A DNA stretch of 64,000 bases from Rhizobiales bacterium Ga0077545 (GTDB lineage: Bacteria > Pseudomonadota > Alphaproteobacteria > Rhizobiales > Methylopilaceae), in assembly GCA_001464335.1 (NCBI GenBank), contig LNEV01000010.1, forward strand, positions 62,001-126,000, written 5' to 3'. How positions within the stretch are numbered: the stretch's first letter is position 1; the number at the start of each line of letters is the position of its first letter. Below the pieces are notes generated by a model that made no database searches, was not told where the DNA came from, and worked only from the letters and a program-made list of their open reading frames with translations. A program made the position numbers and the translations under genes. Positions 54,342-63,339 of the stretch are shown here, piece after piece.

Positions 54342-55454
54342 TCAGCGGCCTCCCAGCCTGAGGCCCTGTAGGGTCATCAGCGTGTCTGCACTGATGGAAA
54401 TCTGGCCAGGCTGCGTGATGAGAACGGTCGGCGAAACGGCTGGGGCGGACGGATTTGCGAGTTCCCACATGGCCGTGAAACGGGTTATGAACTTCTGAAG
54501 CCCCTCAGGCGACCGCAAGGCAGGAAGGTCCAGCCTTTCCTCAAGCATGGCCGCCTGAGCGTCGATATTGGCATTGCTCATGCTCGCCGGAAGGCCAAGA
54601 GCCGTCTGGGCAACTTTCAGAAGCGCCGGATCGGCCAGAATGGAAAAAACACTGCCGATCGTGCCGACTTTGCGTTCGAAGTAAAGCGCAAGGCGCACGC
54701 CCTCATTCTGGAGCCCGGCATCGAGCTCTAGCGTCTGGCGGATGAAGGCATCGCGCGTCGCCTCGGCGGTCTTTTGCGTCTGCGCGCGGACATTACCCTG
54801 CGTGCCGAAATTGAACGCTTCGGCGAAGGCGCGATAATCCGCGTTGGTCTGGCTGTTCGCAAAACTGTCCGGATCCATGAGATCGCTGGTCAGAAGCTTG
54901 CGCAGGAATTCCTTGTCGTTACCCTTCGAGGCCAGCCCATAGGCTGTCAGCGCGACGTCAAGTACGGAATCGGAGTCCAGTAGATCGTCAACCGAGGTAA
55001 TGGACGTGACGTTTTGCGAATAGTTCATCTGGATTAGGCGGATCGCCGACTCGCCGAGGCCGGCGTTTCCGGCAATCTCCGCGTAACGTGACAGCACATC
55101 GCTCATTCCGGCCGAGCTTTGCGGCTCCGGCGTTTGGAATGAAAAAGCGAGCGCAAACTCCTGATAGCGCTTGTCGACAAGCTTGTTCGCGAAGCTCGCC
55201 GGATCCGCAAGGTCGCTTTCCAGGACCTTGCGCATGAACGCCTTGGCGTAGGTCATATCCTCCAGACCATAGGCCTTCATCGCATAGGAATAGAGGCGAT
55301 GATCGCCGAGGAACTCCTCGATCGATTCAACCTTACCGATGTTCGCAAGGTAATATTCACTGTCGCGGGCAACCAGCGGCTGGCTGGCCACACGCGCGAT
55401 CGTCGCGGGCATGTCGCGGGCAATCACCTGATATGCGAGGGGAGCAGAAAGCAT
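54342..55454 (-). CDS. DUF1217 flagellar-cluster protein
   Basis: A 370-residue protein (an ATG at 55466 would add four residues) with two similar helical repeats. The first contains FMRKVLESDLADPASFAN and YQEFALAFSF (about 72-110), and the second FLRKLLTSDLMDPDSFAN and YRAFAEAFNF (about 184-220). DUF1217 genes are regular members of Hyphomicrobiales flagellar clusters but have no assigned role. It has no signal peptide. Position before flgF suggests a rod, hook or export-related function, which is inference. Confidence 0.8.
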   Translation of the reverse strand: MLSAPLAYQVIARDMPATIARVASQPLVARDSEYYLANIGKVESIEEFLGDHRLYSYAMKAYGLEDMTYAKAFMRKVLESDLADPASFANKLVDKRYQEFALAFSFQTPEPQSSAGMSDVLSRYAEIAGNAGLGESAIRLIQMNYSQNVTSITSVDDLLDSDSVLDVALTAYGLASKGNDKEFLRKLLTSDLMDPDSFANSQTNADYRAFAEAFNFGTQGNVRAQTQKTAEATRDAFIRQTLELDAGLQNEGVRLALYFERKVGTIGSVFSILADPALLKVAQTALGLPASMSNANIDAQAAMLEERLDLPALRSPEGLQKFITRFTAMWELANPSAPAVSPTVLITQPGQISISADTLMTLQGLRLGGR

Positions 55455-55588
55455 ATCTCTCTCCAATAATGTGCCGGCACGCTAGCCAGCCAAGCTTGCT
55501 TGAAACTGGCTCGACTGATTTCAGCCTCGCACAAGGCTCGACGCCTAAGCCTTCTCACCTGTCCAGCAGGCCAGAAGGAGCCGGGCTC

Positions 55589-56476
55589 TTGAGTATTGTT
55601 ATCGGATTCATCGTCGCGTTTGGATCGATCCTTGGCGGCTATGCCGCGATGGGCGGCCACATCAGCGTTCTCTGGCAGCCCTGGGAGTTCGTCATCATCA
55701 TCGGCTCGGCACTCGGCACCTTCTTCGTCGGCAATTCGATGAAGACGGTGAAAGACACCGGAACCGCCATGCGCGAAGCGATCACGTCCGCCATTCCAAG
55801 CCGCAAGGATTATCTGGATCTTCTCGAAGTGCTTTACGCCCTGATGCGCGAACTGCGCGGAAAGGGCCGCAACGAAGTCGAAAAGCACATCGAAGATCCT
55901 GAGAATTCCGAGCTTTTCCAGCGAGTTCCGCGCATTTCCCAAAATATCGAGATGCGCAATTTCATCTGCGATTATTTCCGCCTGATCATCGTCGGAAATG
56001 CACGTACGCATGAAATTGAAGCGCTGATGGACGAAGAAATCCAGACCATGGCGAAGGCGCGCATGAAGCCCTATCATGCCCTCTCCGTGATCGCAGAGGC
56101 TTTTCCCGCGCTCGGCATCGTCGCCGCGGTCCTTGGCGTCATCAAGGCGATGGGCGCCATCGATCAATCGCCCCAGATCCTCGGCGGACTGATCGGAGCC
56201 GCGCTTGTTGGTACTTTCCTCGGCATCTTCATGTCCTATGCCGTAGTGTCCCCGCTCGCCGTCAAGATCAAGAACACACGCGAGCGCCAGCTTGCCGCTT
56301 TCATCACCATCAAGCAGACGCTGCTTGCCTTCATGAACGGGGCCGTGCCGCAGATTGCGCTGGAATATGGCCGCAAGACCATTCCGTCGGGCGAACGGCC
56401 AAGCATCGACGAAGTCGACAACGAGGTGATTTCGACCAGCACCGGCAAGCCCAATCTTGAGCGGGGTGCTGCCTGA
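55589..56476 (+). CDS. motA: Flagellar motor stator protein MotA
   Basis: I chose a TTG start at 55589, preceded by AAGGAG eight bases upstream, because it gives the usual MotA N-terminus (SIVIGFIVAFGSILGGY). The longer ORF adds 52 unlikely residues that overlap the divergent DUF1217 gene. The 295-residue protein has four transmembrane helices and the PFEF-like QPWEF motif, with two in the N-terminal and two in the C-terminal half. It conducts protons with MotB, which is not in this window. Its stop overlaps the fliM start (TGATG). Confidence 0.93.
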   Translation: MSIVIGFIVAFGSILGGYAAMGGHISVLWQPWEFVIIIGSALGTFFVGNSMKTVKDTGTAMREAITSAIPSRKDYLDLLEVLYALMRELRGKGRNEVEKHIEDPENSELFQRVPRISQNIEMRNFICDYFRLIIVGNARTHEIEALMDEEIQTMAKARMKPYHALSVIAEAFPALGIVAAVLGVIKAMGAIDQSPQILGGLIGAALVGTFLGIFMSYAVVSPLAVKIKNTRERQLAAFITIKQTLLAFMNGAVPQIALEYGRKTIPSGERPSIDEVDNEVISTSTGKPNLERGAA

Positions 56477-57414
56477 TGGCTTCCTTCTCGACCGCAGCCG
56501 CCGCCACATCACCTGCCACCGACAAGCTGCTGGAAGCCGGTGGAATTTCCATCGACCGTCTGCCGATGCTGCATGTCGTGTTCGACCGCATGGCAACACA
56601 TTGTGCCGACAGTCTTCGGCAGATGTCGGCCTCCCCGGCCTATTTCTCGCTGTCGAACATCGAAAGCGCGCGCATCGGCGATGTGCTCGACGAATATGAC
56701 GGCAATGCCATCGCCGGCGTTTTCTACGCTCCCGAATGGGACTCGCGCATCCTGATCGGCTTCGACCGCGACTTCATCTTCAGCATGGTCGAAGTTCTGT
56801 TCGGCGCCGATGGATCGGAGCCTCCCATCGACGAGGAGCGTCCGTTCTCCAACATCGAGATCAGCATCGCGCAGGCGATTTTCGACCGCATGGCGAAGGT
56901 GCTCCAGAACTCCTTCGGCCAGACGCAGGAAAGCGCATTCAAGTTCGAGCGCATCGAAACGCGTATGGACTTCGCCATTATCGGCCGCAGGAACAACCTG
57001 TCGGTCGTCGGAAAATTCCTGCTCCAGGCGCTTAACCGCGGTGGCGAGATGTTCGTCATCCTGCCGCAGTCGGCGCTCAATCCCGTCCGCGAAACCCTCA
57101 CGCACGCATCCGGCGATGCCTCTCCGAGCGATCCGCGCTGGGCCAAGCAGATCCAGACCGAGATCCAGCGCACCGCGATGGAAGTGCGCGCGATCCTCGA
57201 GGAGCGCCTTATCGATCTCAAGGACGTGACCGAATTCAAGGTCGGCCAGGTCATTGAACTTCAGGCCACACCGCGCAGCCGCGTGAAACTCGAATGCCGC
57301 GGCCAGCCTCTCTACTGGTGTCGCCTCGGCCAGGGCGATGGGCATTACACGCTGCGCATCGAAGATTTTATCGATCAGGATCAGGAGTTCCTCGATGACA
57401 TCCTATCTCGTTGA
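56476..57414 (+). CDS. fliM: Flagellar motor switch protein FliM
   Basis: A 312-residue protein with the CheC-like middle domain (GVFYAPEWDSRILIGFDRDF) and a C-terminal SpoA domain (KDVTEFKVGQVIEL). It forms the C-ring middle and receives CheY-P, although the N-terminal CheY-binding motif is not obvious here. It overlaps motA by one base and the next small gene by 20 bases. Confidence 0.92.
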   Translation: MASFSTAAAATSPATDKLLEAGGISIDRLPMLHVVFDRMATHCADSLRQMSASPAYFSLSNIESARIGDVLDEYDGNAIAGVFYAPEWDSRILIGFDRDFIFSMVEVLFGADGSEPPIDEERPFSNIEISIAQAIFDRMAKVLQNSFGQTQESAFKFERIETRMDFAIIGRRNNLSVVGKFLLQALNRGGEMFVILPQSALNPVRETLTHASGDASPSDPRWAKQIQTEIQRTAMEVRAILEERLIDLKDVTEFKVGQVIELQATPRSRVKLECRGQPLYWCRLGQGDGHYTLRIEDFIDQDQEFLDDILSR

Positions 57415-57727
57415 CGCGATCTTTCTCGTCGCGCTCATGGCGACCAGCTTTTCCGTCATTCTGATGCGCCGCGAGCTGAAACGGCTGCGTATGCACCATC
57501 AGCTTTACGCGTCCGCGCTTGACGAAACGGGCGATGCGCTGACGAAAGTCGGAAGCCTGATCCGCGACCTCAATCTTCAGGGACTGAGCACCGTCCACCA
57601 GCTGATCGGCCAGATCGACACCGCTCGCGGCCTTGTCGAAGACCTCAAGGCGGCCAAGGAACGCCTTGAGGGCGAAAACGAGACGACGATCCCGGCGATC
57701 AAGTCAGATCACCGCCGCGTCAGCTGA
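57395..57727 (+). CDS. Small membrane-anchored coiled-coil protein between fliM and fliN
   Basis: It starts inside the fliM 3' end, overlapping by 20 bases. The 110-residue protein has one N-terminal transmembrane helix (about 6-24) and then a helical, charged region (RRELKRLRMHHQLYAS, LVEDLKAAKERLE). I do not recognise a named family. The tight coupling to fliM suggests a switch- or stator-associated role. This is inference from context. Confidence 0.65.
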   Translation: MTSYLVDAIFLVALMATSFSVILMRRELKRLRMHHQLYASALDETGDALTKVGSLIRDLNLQGLSTVHQLIGQIDTARGLVEDLKAAKERLEGENETTIPAIKSDHRRVS

Positions 57728-57768
57728 AAACATCATCACACCGATCTCATTCAAGAAGGAACCGGAGC

Positions 57769-58230
57769 ATGGCGAAAAGTTCGAAAGCCCAACGCTCGAT
57801 CGATGCAATCCTCGCAGGCGAACCCGACGACATGAACATTGAGTTCGACAAGGTCGAGGCTGCGGTCGAGCCCATGCCGGAGCCCGAGCCAGCCGTGGCG
57901 CAGAAGACCGCCCCAAAATTCGAGGCAGACGATGCCACACTCGGCCCCAGCCTCGAGGAGAGCTTCGGCCATGTTGGCAATCTCGACGCCGTTCTGCGCA
58001 TTCCGGTGACGATCCAGGTCGTTCTCGGATCGGCCGTCATGCCGGTCGCAAACCTGATGAAGCTGCGCCGCGGCGCCGCGATCCCGCTCGATCATCGCGT
58101 CGGAGAGCCGGTGGACGTTGTCGTCAACGGCCGCACCGTCGCCCGCGGCGAAGTCGTCGTGGTCGAAGACGACACCTCGCGTTTCGGCATCTCGCTCACC
58201 GAAATCCTCGGCGGCCCCGCCTCGAACTGA
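57769..58230 (+). CDS. fliN: Flagellar motor switch protein FliN
   Basis: A 153-residue protein with an acidic N-terminal extension (about 1-68) and a C-terminal SpoA domain (LDAVLRIPVTIQVVLGSAVMPVANLM, then VDVVVNGRTVARGEVVVVED). It forms the bottom of the C-ring. A second, shorter FliN is encoded at 40998-41240. It precedes fliG by 16 bases. Confidence 0.94.
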   Translation: MAKSSKAQRSIDAILAGEPDDMNIEFDKVEAAVEPMPEPEPAVAQKTAPKFEADDATLGPSLEESFGHVGNLDAVLRIPVTIQVVLGSAVMPVANLMKLRRGAAIPLDHRVGEPVDVVVNGRTVARGEVVVVEDDTSRFGISLTEILGGPASN

Positions 58231-58246
58231 TCAAGCAGGAACCGAC

Positions 58247-59281
58247 ATGGCCGCCACTGCCGCCGTAAAGAAGAACAATATTGCCGAACGCCAACTTCAG
58301 GGTTCGGAGAAGGCTGCGGCTTTGCTGCTTGCCATGGGCCAGCCGAGTTCCGGGCGCGTGCTTCAGTATTTCGAGCCCAACGAGATAAAAACGGTCACCC
58401 GCGCGATCGCGCGTCTGGGCTCAGTGCCGATGGAGCAGATGCAAAAGCTCATCGAGGAATTCGCCGCACAGTTCGGCGGCGGAAATCTCCTCGGCGGCGC
58501 CGGCGATGTCGAAAAGCTCCTGGAAGGCCTGCTGGCGCCGGAGCAGATTTCCGAGATCATGTCGGACATCACGGGCTATGCGAACCGCTCGATCTGGGAT
58601 CGAATTTCGGGCGTTTCGGAAAACATCTTTGCGAACTATCTCAGCAAGGAACATCCCCAGACAGCCGCGATCATCCTCTCGAAAGTGCGCCCCAACTTCG
58701 CCGCACGTACGATGAGCCATCTGCCGCAGCAGCTGCGCAACGAACTGATGCGACGCATGCTGAGCCTGAAGCCTGTGGTCGAAGACACGTCCGCCATTGT
58801 CGAAAAGACGCTCCACGAAGATTTCATGCTCAACTTCGCGCGAAACATGGGCGCCGACACCCACGCGAAGATGGCCGACATCCTCAACAAGATGGAGCGC
58901 GAGCAGATGGAAGACGCGCTTAAGGGAATTGAGAAGGTGAACCCCGAATCCGCCGAACTGCTGAAGGGCCTGCTCTTCACCTTCGACGACATCGTCAATC
59001 TTACGCCGCGCGCGCGCCAGGCGATCTTCGACCAGATCCCGACCGAACGCGTCGTTCTCGCGCTCAAGGGTACGGACGTAGACTTCCGCAACCTCATCCT
59101 GTCGTCCATGGCCTCGCGCGCGCGCCGCATCGTAGAGCACGAGCTGGACAATGGCGAGCCGATCTCGCAGCGCGATGTTCAGGAAGCCCGTCGTCAGATC
59201 ACCGATCTTGCGCTCGATATGGCCGGACGTGGCGAAATCGAGCTCAATCCCGATCAGGACGACGATTCCTACATTCGCTGA
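58247..59281 (+). CDS. fliG: Flagellar motor switch protein FliG
   Basis: A 344-residue FliG with three armadillo-like domains. The EHPQ motif is at 135-138 and the C-terminal torque helix region (LKGTDVDFRNLILSSMASRA) is present. It couples the stator to rotation. The start at 58247 avoids a long upstream extension within fliN. It is followed by flhB after eight bases. Confidence 0.95.
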   Translation: MAATAAVKKNNIAERQLQGSEKAAALLLAMGQPSSGRVLQYFEPNEIKTVTRAIARLGSVPMEQMQKLIEEFAAQFGGGNLLGGAGDVEKLLEGLLAPEQISEIMSDITGYANRSIWDRISGVSENIFANYLSKEHPQTAAIILSKVRPNFAARTMSHLPQQLRNELMRRMLSLKPVVEDTSAIVEKTLHEDFMLNFARNMGADTHAKMADILNKMEREQMEDALKGIEKVNPESAELLKGLLFTFDDIVNLTPRARQAIFDQIPTERVVLALKGTDVDFRNLILSSMASRARRIVEHELDNGEPISQRDVQEARRQITDLALDMAGRGEIELNPDQDDDSYIR

Positions 59282-59289
59282 GGCACGGC

Positions 59290-60399
59290 ATGGCCGAGGA
59301 ACCCGACAAGGAAAGTAAAACCGAAGAGGCAACGCCGAAAAAGACCCAGGACGCAATCGACAAGGGAAATATCCCGACCTCCAAGGAACTGCCGGTGCTG
59401 TTCTCGATGGGGGCCATGCTGCTCATCACGGTCTTTACGATCCAGGATGGCGCGTCGGCTTTGACCAGAAAATTGCGCCTGTTTATCGACAATCCCGGAG
59501 GAGTACGCATTGAGCAAGGACAAGATGCCGTACTCCTTCTGGACGCGGTCGCACTCGAAATCGGCCGCTTTCTTCTTCCCGCAGTCGTCATCCTGTGCGT
59601 GGCCGGCCTCGCCGGCTCCATGGCGCAGAACGCTCCACGTTTTGTGGGAGAGCGTATACGGCCGCAGTTTTCGCGTATCTCTCCACGCAAAGGCTGGGAG
59701 CGTATCTTCGGCGCTCAAGGAGCTGTCGAATTCGGCAAATCGCTCTTCAAGTTCCTTACCTGCGGCTTCGTGCTTGCCCTCCTCCTCAAATCTTCCCAGT
59801 TCGATCTGGTGAATGCCATGTTCAGTGATCCAGGCACGATCGCAGAGACCACGATCTTCATCACCGTCCGCCTGCTCTCGGCAATCTGCATTGCAACGGT
59901 ACTTCTCGTCGTCGTCGATCTTGTATGGGCACGCCTTCAATGGCGGCGCAATCTGCGCATGACGCGTCATGAAGTGAAGGACGAGATGAAGAATTCGGAG
60001 GGCGATCCGATGGTGAAAGCGCGCCTGCGCTCGATCGCCCGCGACCGGTCCCGCAATCGCATGATCGCCGCCATACCGCGCGCGACACTCGTTCTGGCGA
60101 ATCCGACCCATTTCTCGATCGCGCTGCGTTACGTGCCGGAAGAAGGCGGGGCACCAATGGTCATCGCAAAGGGGCAAGATCTCATCGCCCTTAAAATTCG
60201 GGAAATAGCCAGAGAGAACAGTATACCCATAATTGAAGATAAAATTTTGACTAGATCGATGTTCCCGAATGTCGAAGTTGACAGAACAATTCCTATTGAG
60301 TTCTATAAAGCTGTTGCCGAGATTATTTACTTTGTTCAGACTCGGGGACACGAGTCGAAGTATTCGAAAAGTCTGACCTATGACCAGCATTCGACATAA
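59290..60399 (+). CDS. flhB: Flagellar export switch protein FlhB
   Basis: A 369-residue protein with four transmembrane helices in the first 210 residues and the autocleavage motif NPTH (271-274) in the cytoplasmic domain. It switches export from hook to filament substrates. The last about 180 bases of the gene (60185-60370) are only about 40 percent GC, unlike everything around them, yet the protein still reads as FlhB. It overlaps the next gene by 20 bases. Confidence 0.95.
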   Translation: MAEEPDKESKTEEATPKKTQDAIDKGNIPTSKELPVLFSMGAMLLITVFTIQDGASALTRKLRLFIDNPGGVRIEQGQDAVLLLDAVALEIGRFLLPAVVILCVAGLAGSMAQNAPRFVGERIRPQFSRISPRKGWERIFGAQGAVEFGKSLFKFLTCGFVLALLLKSSQFDLVNAMFSDPGTIAETTIFITVRLLSAICIATVLLVVVDLVWARLQWRRNLRMTRHEVKDEMKNSEGDPMVKARLRSIARDRSRNRMIAAIPRATLVLANPTHFSIALRYVPEEGGAPMVIAKGQDLIALKIREIARENSIPIIEDKILTRSMFPNVEVDRTIPIEFYKAVAEIIYFVQTRGHESKYSKSLTYDQHST

Positions 60400-60799
60400 C
60401 ACCCGTGTCCTCGCCCGCGAAAAAGCGTTGGCCGATGGTGTCAAGGAAGTCGCAGCCGAACTGCGCCTGATCGACATCGTCAACCTGGTCGTGTTCGTGA
60501 ACCTTGAAAAGCACGGCAATATCGACGATCTGGTGAATTCCTCCGCGGAACTGTACTTCAAGCCCGACACGCTGCGTTACGGCTGGGCCTCGCATGTCGA
60601 CCTCAACTGGGGCGGCCCGGCGAAGATCTATCTCGACATGGAATTCCGCCATATGGGCGTGACGGTGTTTTTCAGCCTCATGCTCGGCGCCGTTATTGCC
60701 AGCGTCGACATTCATTCCATCTCCTTCGACATCTCGTCGGGCGACCCGGAAGAGAACACGAACCGGCTGATCGCGGCGATTGACGACGCGCGCATTTAA
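60380..60799 (+). CDS. Conserved hypothetical protein downstream of flhB
   Basis: The 139-residue protein overlaps the end of flhB by 20 bases in another frame. It has no clear transmembrane helix: one hydrophobic stretch (VTVFFSLMLGAVIASV) near residue 94-109 is borderline. Alternating beta-like segments (IYLDMEFRHMG, DIHSISFDISSG) suggest a compact alpha/beta protein. I do not recognise the family. GC content returns to normal here after the flhB patch. Confidence 0.6.
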   Translation: MTSIRHNTRVLAREKALADGVKEVAAELRLIDIVNLVVFVNLEKHGNIDDLVNSSAELYFKPDTLRYGWASHVDLNWGGPAKIYLDMEFRHMGVTVFFSLMLGAVIASVDIHSISFDISSGDPEENTNRLIAAIDDARI

Positions 60800-60940
60800 C
60801 TTATCCGGAACATGACATTTCAACGACGCACGGCCTCGTGCGGACATTTGACATGGTTCCATCGCGCGCATTTTAAACATCAGCCTGAGGCAAGTTTACG
60901 AAACGATAGTCCTCCATGACACCTGCAAGGAAAAGGGTTC

Positions 60941-61318
60941 ATGGAGCCTGTACATCTGTTCTCGCTCGCTTCCGACCAAGCGAAATGGCTTTCTCTTCGG
61001 CAGACGGCCGTTTCCCAGAACGTTGCCAACGCGAACACGCCCGGCTACGCCGCGGTTGACGTGACGCCTTTCCAGGAAGTTCTGGACCGCACCAATCTCA
61101 CCCTCGCCTCCACACAGCCCGGCCATATCGCACTTCCCGAGATGGATGCGCGTGCCGACAAGGTGAAGAAAGGCAAAAGCTGGAGCGTGACGCACTCCAA
61201 GAACTCGGTGAGTCTCGAGCAGGAAATGATCAAGGGTGCCCAGATCAATGGCGCCTTTTCTCTCAACCGAAATCTTGTTTCGACCTTCGGCCGCATGCTG
61301 ACGGCCGCCGTGAGGTAA
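60941..61318 (+). CDS. flgB: Flagellar basal-body rod protein FlgB
   Basis: A 125-residue rod protein with the N-terminal motif [20 protein letters not shown] and the C-terminal [18 protein letters not shown] helix. It begins the rod operon flgB-flgC-fliE-flgG-flgA-flgI. The 141-base upstream region probably carries its promoter: no CtrA-type pair was found there. Confidence 0.94.
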   Translation: MEPVHLFSLASDQAKWLSLRQTAVSQNVANANTPGYAAVDVTPFQEVLDRTNLTLASTQPGHIALPEMDARADKVKKGKSWSVTHSKNSVSLEQEMIKGAQINGAFSLNRNLVSTFGRMLTAAVR

Positions 61319-61325
61319 TGACATC

Positions 61326-61745
61326 ATGATCGACGCACTTTCCGCCGCGCAGAAAATATCCGGTTCCGGCCTTCAGGCCCAGTCGAACCGCATGCGCATC
61401 GTTTCCGAGAACCTTGCCAATGCACAGTCGACGGGCCGCACGCCCGGCGCCGATCCCTATCGGCGCAAGACGGTAACCTTCGAAAGCGAACTCGACCGCG
61501 CGAGCGGCGCCTCGCTGGTCAACATCAAGAGTGTTGGTGTTGATCGCGCGCCATTCTCCGTCCGCCACGAGCCAGGAAATCCGGCGGCGGATGCGAACGG
61601 CTATGTGAAGATTCCGAACGTCAATCCGCTGCTCGAAATGGCGGACATGCGTGAAGCCAACCGTTCCTACACCGCGAACGTCCAAGCCATTACGCAGGCC
61701 CGCTCGATGAACGCCATGAACATCGACATGCTGAGGAATTCGTAA
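61326..61745 (+). CDS. flgC: Flagellar basal-body rod protein FlgC
   Basis: A 139-residue protein with [21 protein letters not shown] and a C-terminal [13 protein letters not shown] helix. It is a proximal rod component. Its stop overlaps the fliE start (TAATG). Confidence 0.94.
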   Translation: MIDALSAAQKISGSGLQAQSNRMRIVSENLANAQSTGRTPGADPYRRKTVTFESELDRASGASLVNIKSVGVDRAPFSVRHEPGNPAADANGYVKIPNVNPLLEMADMREANRSYTANVQAITQARSMNAMNIDMLRNS

Positions 61746-62068
61746 TGCTGAACTCCGTCGCAAGCATCGACCTTTCGCTCGACAAGATTACGGCGCCGAC
61801 ATCGGTCAATACGATTTCCCGCTCGCCGGCGCCGATCTCCGGCACGCCGGCCATCGACTTCACCAATGTCCTCGCGCAGGTTTCGGCCAGTGCGGTGACG
61901 GAAATCAAGCAGGGCGAAGCAGCCGCGATTTCCGGGATGACCGGAAAACTTTCGGTTCAGGAAGTCGTCGAAGCCGTCATGTCGGCAGAAAAGACGCTCC
62001 AGACCGCCATCGCGGTCCGCGACAAGGTCGTTGCCGCCTATCAAGAAATCAGCCGTATGGCGATCTGA
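61745..62068 (+). CDS. fliE: Flagellar hook-basal body protein FliE
   Basis: A 107-residue protein with a C-terminal FliE motif (VQEVVEAVMSAEKTLQTAIAV, followed by VVAAYQEI). It links the MS ring to the rod. It overlaps flgC by one base and precedes flgG by nine bases. Confidence 0.93.
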   Translation: MLNSVASIDLSLDKITAPTSVNTISRSPAPISGTPAIDFTNVLAQVSASAVTEIKQGEAAAISGMTGKLSVQEVVEAVMSAEKTLQTAIAVRDKVVAAYQEISRMAI

Positions 62069-62077
62069 GGTATTATC

Positions 62078-62866
62078 ATGAAAGCTCTTGCCATCGCCGC
62101 AACCGGCATGTCCGCCCAGCAGCTCAATGTCGAGGTGATCGCGCACAACATCGCGAACATCAATACGACCGCGTTCAAGCGCTCGCGTGCAGAATTTACG
62201 GACCTTCTCTATCAGACCCAGCGCATGCAGGGCCTGCCCAACCAGGGCGGACAGGAAGTCATCCCAGAAGGTGTCCAGCTCGGCCTTGGTGTCCGCGCTG
62301 CCGCCATCCGCAATCTGCACATGCAGGGTGGCCTGGCAATGACCGGAAATACCTACGATGTCGCCATCGATGGCCGGGGTTTCTTCCGTATCGAAGGCCC
62401 GAACGGCGAATTTCTCTACACCCGCGCGGGCGCTTTCAACAAAAGCCCGGAAGGCCGCCTCGTCACGCTCGACGGCTACAATGTCGACCCCGCGATCGTC
62501 GTCCCCGAGGATGCGGTCGAAGTCAGCATCAACGAATCCGGCGAAGTCTTTGCACGTCTCGATGGCCAAGTGGATCTCGAGGAGCTTGGCCAGCTGACGC
62601 TCGTCAACTTCATCAACGAAGTCGGCCTCGAATCCATCGGCGGCAACCTGTATCGCGAAACTCCGGCTTCGGGCGGCCCGATCGACGGCGTTCCCACAGA
62701 TCCGGGTTTCGGCAAGATCCGCCACAAATATCTCGAAGCGTCGAACGTCGACCCGGTGACGGAAATCACCGAGCTGATCTCCGCCCAGCGCGCCTATGAA
62801 ATGAACTCGAAGGTCATCTCGGCAGCCGACTCCATGGCCGGAACCGTATCCACGGGCATCCGCTAA
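62078..62866 (+). CDS. flgG: Flagellar distal rod protein FlgG
   Basis: A 262-residue protein with the N-terminal motif [20 protein letters not shown], the [20 protein letters not shown] segment (about 107-127) and the C-terminal [18 protein letters not shown] helix. Length matches the family. It precedes flgA by 17 bases. Confidence 0.96.
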   Translation: MKALAIAATGMSAQQLNVEVIAHNIANINTTAFKRSRAEFTDLLYQTQRMQGLPNQGGQEVIPEGVQLGLGVRAAAIRNLHMQGGLAMTGNTYDVAIDGRGFFRIEGPNGEFLYTRAGAFNKSPEGRLVTLDGYNVDPAIVVPEDAVEVSINESGEVFARLDGQVDLEELGQLTLVNFINEVGLESIGGNLYRETPASGGPIDGVPTDPGFGKIRHKYLEASNVDPVTEITELISAQRAYEMNSKVISAADSMAGTVSTGIR

Positions 62867-62883
62867 CAGCAGGAGACTAAGGG

Positions 62884-63339
62884 GTGAAACGCTTCCTGCC
62901 CATCGCCGCCGCCTTCTTCGCCGCAGCGGTTCCGGCTGCAGCCCAGAACGTCGTTCCGGTGCCCGTACCGACCGTGACGCTCTATCCAGGCGAGCCGATT
63001 TCGGCCGAGCAACTGACCGAAAGACGCTTTCGCATTTCGCAGAGAAGCATGCACGCGGTTGCCCTGACGCAGCAGGATGTGATCGGGAAAGTTGCGCGGC
63101 GGACGCTCGCGGCAGGACAGCTCATCCCCCAGAACGCCATCGAGACGATGAAGGTCGTCAAGCGCGGCGTTCCGGTGCGGGTCGTCTTCGCCGAACAAGG
63201 GCTCACCATCGTCGCCTATGCCGAACCTCTGCAATCGGCCGGAGCCGGCGAGATCGTGCGCATGCGCAATCTGGATTCCGGAACCGTCATCGTCGGCACC
63301 GTTCAATCCGATGGCAGCGTTGTGGTCGGTGCAAGTTGA
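62884..63339 (+). CDS. flgA: Flagella P-ring assembly chaperone FlgA
   Basis: A GTG start. The 151-residue protein has a signal peptide ([20 protein letters not shown]) and the SAF-type domain with [11 protein letters not shown] and the C-terminal [14 protein letters not shown] segment. It is periplasmic and chaperones FlgI, which is the next gene and overlaps by one base (TGATG). Confidence 0.93.
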   Translation: MKRFLPIAAAFFAAAVPAAAQNVVPVPVPTVTLYPGEPISAEQLTERRFRISQRSMHAVALTQQDVIGKVARRTLAAGQLIPQNAIETMKVVKRGVPVRVVFAEQGLTIVAYAEPLQSAGAGEIVRMRNLDSGTVIVGTVQSDGSVVVGAS

